A DNA stretch of 35,377 nucleotides, from positions 1 to 35,377 of the forward strand of contig NZ_JACJSE010000047.1 in assembly GCF_014698045.1 (NCBI RefSeq), in the 5' to 3' direction. The notes beneath the pieces are model-generated. The model ran no database searches. It was not told the origin of the DNA and worked only from the letters and a program-made list of their open reading frames with translations. The position numbers were made by a program, and so were the translations under genes. Source of the stretch: Aulosira sp. FACHB-615 (lineage in GTDB: Bacteria; Cyanobacteriota; Cyanobacteriia; Cyanobacteriales; Nostocaceae). Of this stretch, positions 33,361-35,377 are shown one piece after another; position 1 is the first letter of the stretch; each line of letters begins with the position of its first letter.

Positions 33361-33963
33361 TCACGGTGATTTTGTCTTGGTCTGCATAGCCTCGGCTGTG
33401 TTGACCTTCTCACTTAAACGTTCGTAGGGGCGGCGTAAACTCATAGTCTCAACTTCCCAGATGTAGCCATGAATCACCACATCATCGGGAATCAACGGAG
33501 ATTGACGTAACAATTCCACCTGCTGTTTGCAGATTTCGTCCACATCGGTAAAGGTTTTAATCCATTTGGAAAACACACCTTTGGGTAGTTTCAACTCTGG
33601 TAAGGCGGGATCAACTGCAACTGCATCTACATCAATCCCTCGGCTGCGTAACACTTCACTCAGAAAGTCTCCAGAAGCACTCATCATGCCGCACTCGGTA
33701 TGGTTAATCACAATAATTTCTTTGGTGTTAAAAAACTGTGTGGTTAACATCGCCGACCGAATGGCATCATCTGTAACTAACCCGCCAGCGTTACGAAAAA
33801 TATGTGCATCGCCTTCGCCAATTCCTAAAGCTTTTTCTACTGGTAAACGTTCGTCCATGCAGGCTAGTACCCACAAGCGTTTATTGTTGGGTATGCCTAA
33901 CTGTCGCCGCAATGACCAAGCTTCTTTTTGGGCAATTTGTTCGTCAATTTGTTGATGTAACAT
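33361..33963 (-). CDS. Beta-carbonic-anhydrase family protein within the sulfonate operon
   Basis: A 200-residue cytosolic zinc protein. Zinc ligands are Cys35, His88 and Cys91 (ACMDERL, NHTECGMM), with the Asp37-Arg39 dyad. The short length and HIFRNAGG motif fit the compact clade that contains true carbonic anhydrases and COS or CS2 hydrolases. GGGAG lies nine bases before the ATG at 33963. It sits between ssuD and ssuE with small gaps, so the gene context suggests sulfur metabolism, perhaps handling COS or CS2, but ordinary carbonic anhydrase activity cannot be excluded. Confidence 0.88.
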   Translation of the reverse strand: MLHQQIDEQIAQKEAWSLRRQLGIPNNKRLWVLACMDERLPVEKALGIGEGDAHIFRNAGGLVTDDAIRSAMLTTQFFNTKEIIVINHTECGMMSASGDFLSEVLRSRGIDVDAVAVDPALPELKLPKGVFSKWIKTFTDVDEICKQQVELLRQSPLIPDDVVIHGYIWEVETMSLRRPYERLSEKVNTAEAMQTKTKSP

Positions 33964-33991
33964 AGCGGCTAATCTCCCATTCCTTGACTTT

Positions 33992-35152
33992 TTAGGATAT
34001 GGACGCAGCTTTGTGCTGAGGCTGCTGCTTCAGAAATTCTTCATTAGCAACAATCTCGCCAAAGGGACTGATGATGTGTTGTTCTTCAACTTTGGGCAAG
34101 TTTTCTAACGGCAAACGGGGGAATAATAATTCTGCAACGCGATAAGCTTCTTCTAAATGGGGATAGCCAGAAAGAATAAAGGTTTCAATTCCCAAGTCTG
34201 CATATTCCTGCATTCTGGCGGCGACTGTATCGGGATCACCTACCAGTGCTGTACCTGCCCCACCGCGCACTAAACCCACACCCGCCCACAAATTTGGACT
34301 AATTTCGAGTGTTTCGCGGCTACCTTTGTGTAGCTGACTCATGCGGCGTTGCCCTTCCGAATCCATCCGCGCATAAACTTTTTGGGCTTTGGCGATCGCT
34401 TCATCATCCACATAGCGAATCAATTGATTAGCTGCGTCCCAAGCTTCAGTTTCAGTTTCCCGCACAATAACGTGCAGCCGAATGCCAAACCGTAAAGTTC
34501 TACCTTCAATCTCTGCAAGTTTGCGAACTGCGGCAATTTTCTCAGCAACTTGCGCTGGTGGTTCACCCCAAGTTAAATAAACATCTACGTGCTTGGCGGC
34601 GATTTTTTGGGCAATGGCTGAGGAACCACCAAACCATAACGGCGGATAGGGTTGCTGTACAGGCGGAAACACAATTTTGCCGCCTTGAATATCTAGATAC
34701 TCACCTTTGAGGTCAACTGTTTCGCTACTAACAAGCGATCGCCATACCGTCAAAAATTCATCTGTTAATTCATAACGCTCATCGTGATCCAAATGCAAGC
34801 CATCTCCAGCCGCCTCCACCGGATCACCACCCGTCACGACATTAATCAACAACCTCCCCCCAGACAGGCGGTCAAACGTCGCCGCCATCCTCGCGGCTAA
34901 CGTTGGCGACATCAAACCCGGACGTATCGCCACCAAAAAACGCATCCGTTGAGTTAATGATACTAGAGTTGATGCCACAACCCAGGCATCTTCGCAAGAC
35001 CTACCCGTAGGTAATAAAGCCCCTGTGTAACCCAGGTCATCCACTGCCTGTGCAATTTGCCGAAAATATTGAAAGCTAACAGTTCTACCGCCTGTTGCTG
35101 TTCCTAAGTAGCGCCCATCGCCGTGGGTAGGGATGAACCAGAGTAGCTGCAT
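33992..35152 (-). CDS. ssuD: FMNH2-dependent alkanesulfonate monooxygenase
   Basis: Cleaves alkanesulfonates to aldehyde and sulfite using FMNH2 and O2, feeding sulfur assimilation. The 386-residue luciferase-fold protein has MQLLWFIPTHGDGRYLG at the start, the flavin region FLVAIRPGLMSPTLAARMAA, GGRLLINVVTGGDPVEAAGDG and LWFGGSS. The mobile-loop region SEGQRRMSQLHKGSRETL is present. ATG 35152 has AGGAT six bases upstream. First gene of the cluster; the transporter ssuABC is not in the window and may lie to the right. Confidence 0.95.
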   Translation of the reverse strand: MQLLWFIPTHGDGRYLGTATGGRTVSFQYFRQIAQAVDDLGYTGALLPTGRSCEDAWVVASTLVSLTQRMRFLVAIRPGLMSPTLAARMAATFDRLSGGRLLINVVTGGDPVEAAGDGLHLDHDERYELTDEFLTVWRSLVSSETVDLKGEYLDIQGGKIVFPPVQQPYPPLWFGGSSAIAQKIAAKHVDVYLTWGEPPAQVAEKIAAVRKLAEIEGRTLRFGIRLHVIVRETETEAWDAANQLIRYVDDEAIAKAQKVYARMDSEGQRRMSQLHKGSRETLEISPNLWAGVGLVRGGAGTALVGDPDTVAARMQEYADLGIETFILSGYPHLEEAYRVAELLFPRLPLENLPKVEEQHIISPFGEIVANEEFLKQQPQHKAASIS

Positions 35153-35173
35153 GAATCCTATCCTTTTTAACTC

Positions 35174-35193
35174 GGTAACTTTATCGATTTACC
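35174..35193. promoter_or_regulatory. Possible operator dyad before ssuD
   Basis: GGTAA (35174-35178) and TTACC (35189-35193) form a symmetric 20-base site between the putative promoter and the ssuD ribosome site. Its role is inferred from position only. Confidence 0.25.
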
Positions 35194-35213
35194 GTACTTT
35201 ATCTTGGATTAAG

Positions 35214-35242
35214 AGTATCACACATTGAACCCAGGGAAGCAA
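35214..35242 (-). promoter_or_regulatory. Candidate sigma-70-type promoter of ssuD
   Basis: Read on the minus strand: TTGCTT (35242-35237), a 17-base spacer, then GATACT (35219-35214). Both hexamers match consensus at 4 of 6 positions. About 60 bases before the start codon. Weak evidence. Confidence 0.3.
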
Positions 35243-35285
35243 GGGACTTTAGCAAATTTCTGCTTTTAGCTTAAACAAAAAGAAG

Positions 35286-35315
35286 CCCCACATCTGACCC
35301 AAAGGGCAGTGTGGG
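35286..35315 (-). terminator. Intrinsic terminator of a gene right of the window
   Basis: On the minus strand CCCACACTGCCC and GGGTCAGATGTGGGG pair around TTT, then CTTCTTTTTGTTT follows. Suits the end of a leftward transcript coming from outside the window. Confidence 0.6.
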
Positions 35316-35354
35316 ATGAATTTTTGGGCGGCGACGAATTGACCAACAACTAAT

Positions 35355-35371
35355 TCAATCCGCAGGATTGA
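35355..35371. repeat. Small perfect palindrome at the right edge
   Basis: TCAATCC (35355-35361) and GGATTGA (35365-35371) with GCA loop. Its context lies outside the window. Confidence 0.4.
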
Positions 35372-35377
35372 CAGGGG

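Noticed and set aside
35240..35377. 42-codon minus-strand open frame entering from the right edge
   Set aside because: It runs straight through a terminator hairpin and T-rich tract, so it is more likely a 3' untranslated region.

Overview
The window comes from a filamentous, heterocyst-forming type cyanobacterium (order Nostocales, Nostoc/Anabaena-like). The signs are frequent GCGATCGC (HIP1) octamers, tandem heptamer repeats (STRR type, e.g. CTGAGTG) in and between genes, several families of short dispersed repeats, and proteins of clearly cyanobacterial type (LrtA, the Nostoc-type phytochelatin-synthase-like protein, DUF1802, TamB). No rRNA, tRNA, CRISPR array, prophage or transposase gene was recognised. 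It is a chromosomal region of mostly housekeeping and transport genes with heavily repeat-loaded spacers.

Layout. 1-2.0 kb: SdrD_B-repeat surface protein with a thioester-like head, minus strand; its frame breaks near position 114 and the gene runs off the left edge. 2.6-5.4 kb: P-type cation ATPase whose membrane motifs match the Na+,K+-ATPase (P2C) class. 5.5-8.2 kb: TPR-gene remnant, then a divergent pair for polar amino-acid uptake (fused binding-protein/permease, and ATPase). 8.3-12.7 kb: small unknown gene, lipB, lrtA/hpf with a long leader, bcp, mtnD, a TerB-like gene and two tiny reading frames, one a convincing 45-residue membrane protein. 13.2-18.7 kb: a broken small membrane-protein frame, cbiA (with a heptamer array inside its coding sequence), DUF1877, an aldo/keto reductase, DUF1802 and a small conserved-looking gene. 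18.8-24.1 kb: gamma-glutamyltransferase, a two-TM small protein, and a minus-strand operon of ATPase, permease and binding protein (OpuC/glycine-betaine type) ending in a phytochelatin-synthase-like peptidase. 24.4-30.0 kb: a very large tamB. 30.1-31.2 kb: a four-helix-bundle (S23) gene and a cluster of inverted-repeat elements. 31.2-32.6 kb: mgtE with a TTG start. 32.8-35.2 kb: the minus-strand sulfonate operon ssuD, a beta-carbonic-anhydrase-like gene, ssuE.

How the genes relate. Three transport themes recur: amino-acid uptake, osmoprotectant uptake and metal ions (P2C ATPase, MgtE). Two exported enzymes that attack gamma-glutamyl bonds of glutathione (GGT and the PCS-like protein) lie within 1.2 kb of each other. 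The ssu cluster releases sulfite from alkanesulfonates with FMNH2; the carbonic-anhydrase-like protein between ssuD and ssuE has features compatible with the COS/CS2 hydrolase clade, which would fit sulfur scavenging, but that is inference.

The strongest structural signal is repeat activity. A 164-bp MITE-like element sits at a TA inside a second dispersed repeat, and itself carries a third repeat. Two related inverted-repeat elements with 22-bp ends lie before mgtE. Repeats also contribute coding ends: the start of the amino-acid permease, the interdomain linker of CbiA, the tail of the OpuC-type binding protein, and the stop codons of the amino-acid ATPase and DUF1802 genes. I see no obviously new multigene defence or biosynthetic system; the best leads are the thioester adhesin, the PCS/OpuC operon, the ssu-associated carbonic anhydrase homologue, and the repeat-derived protein segments.
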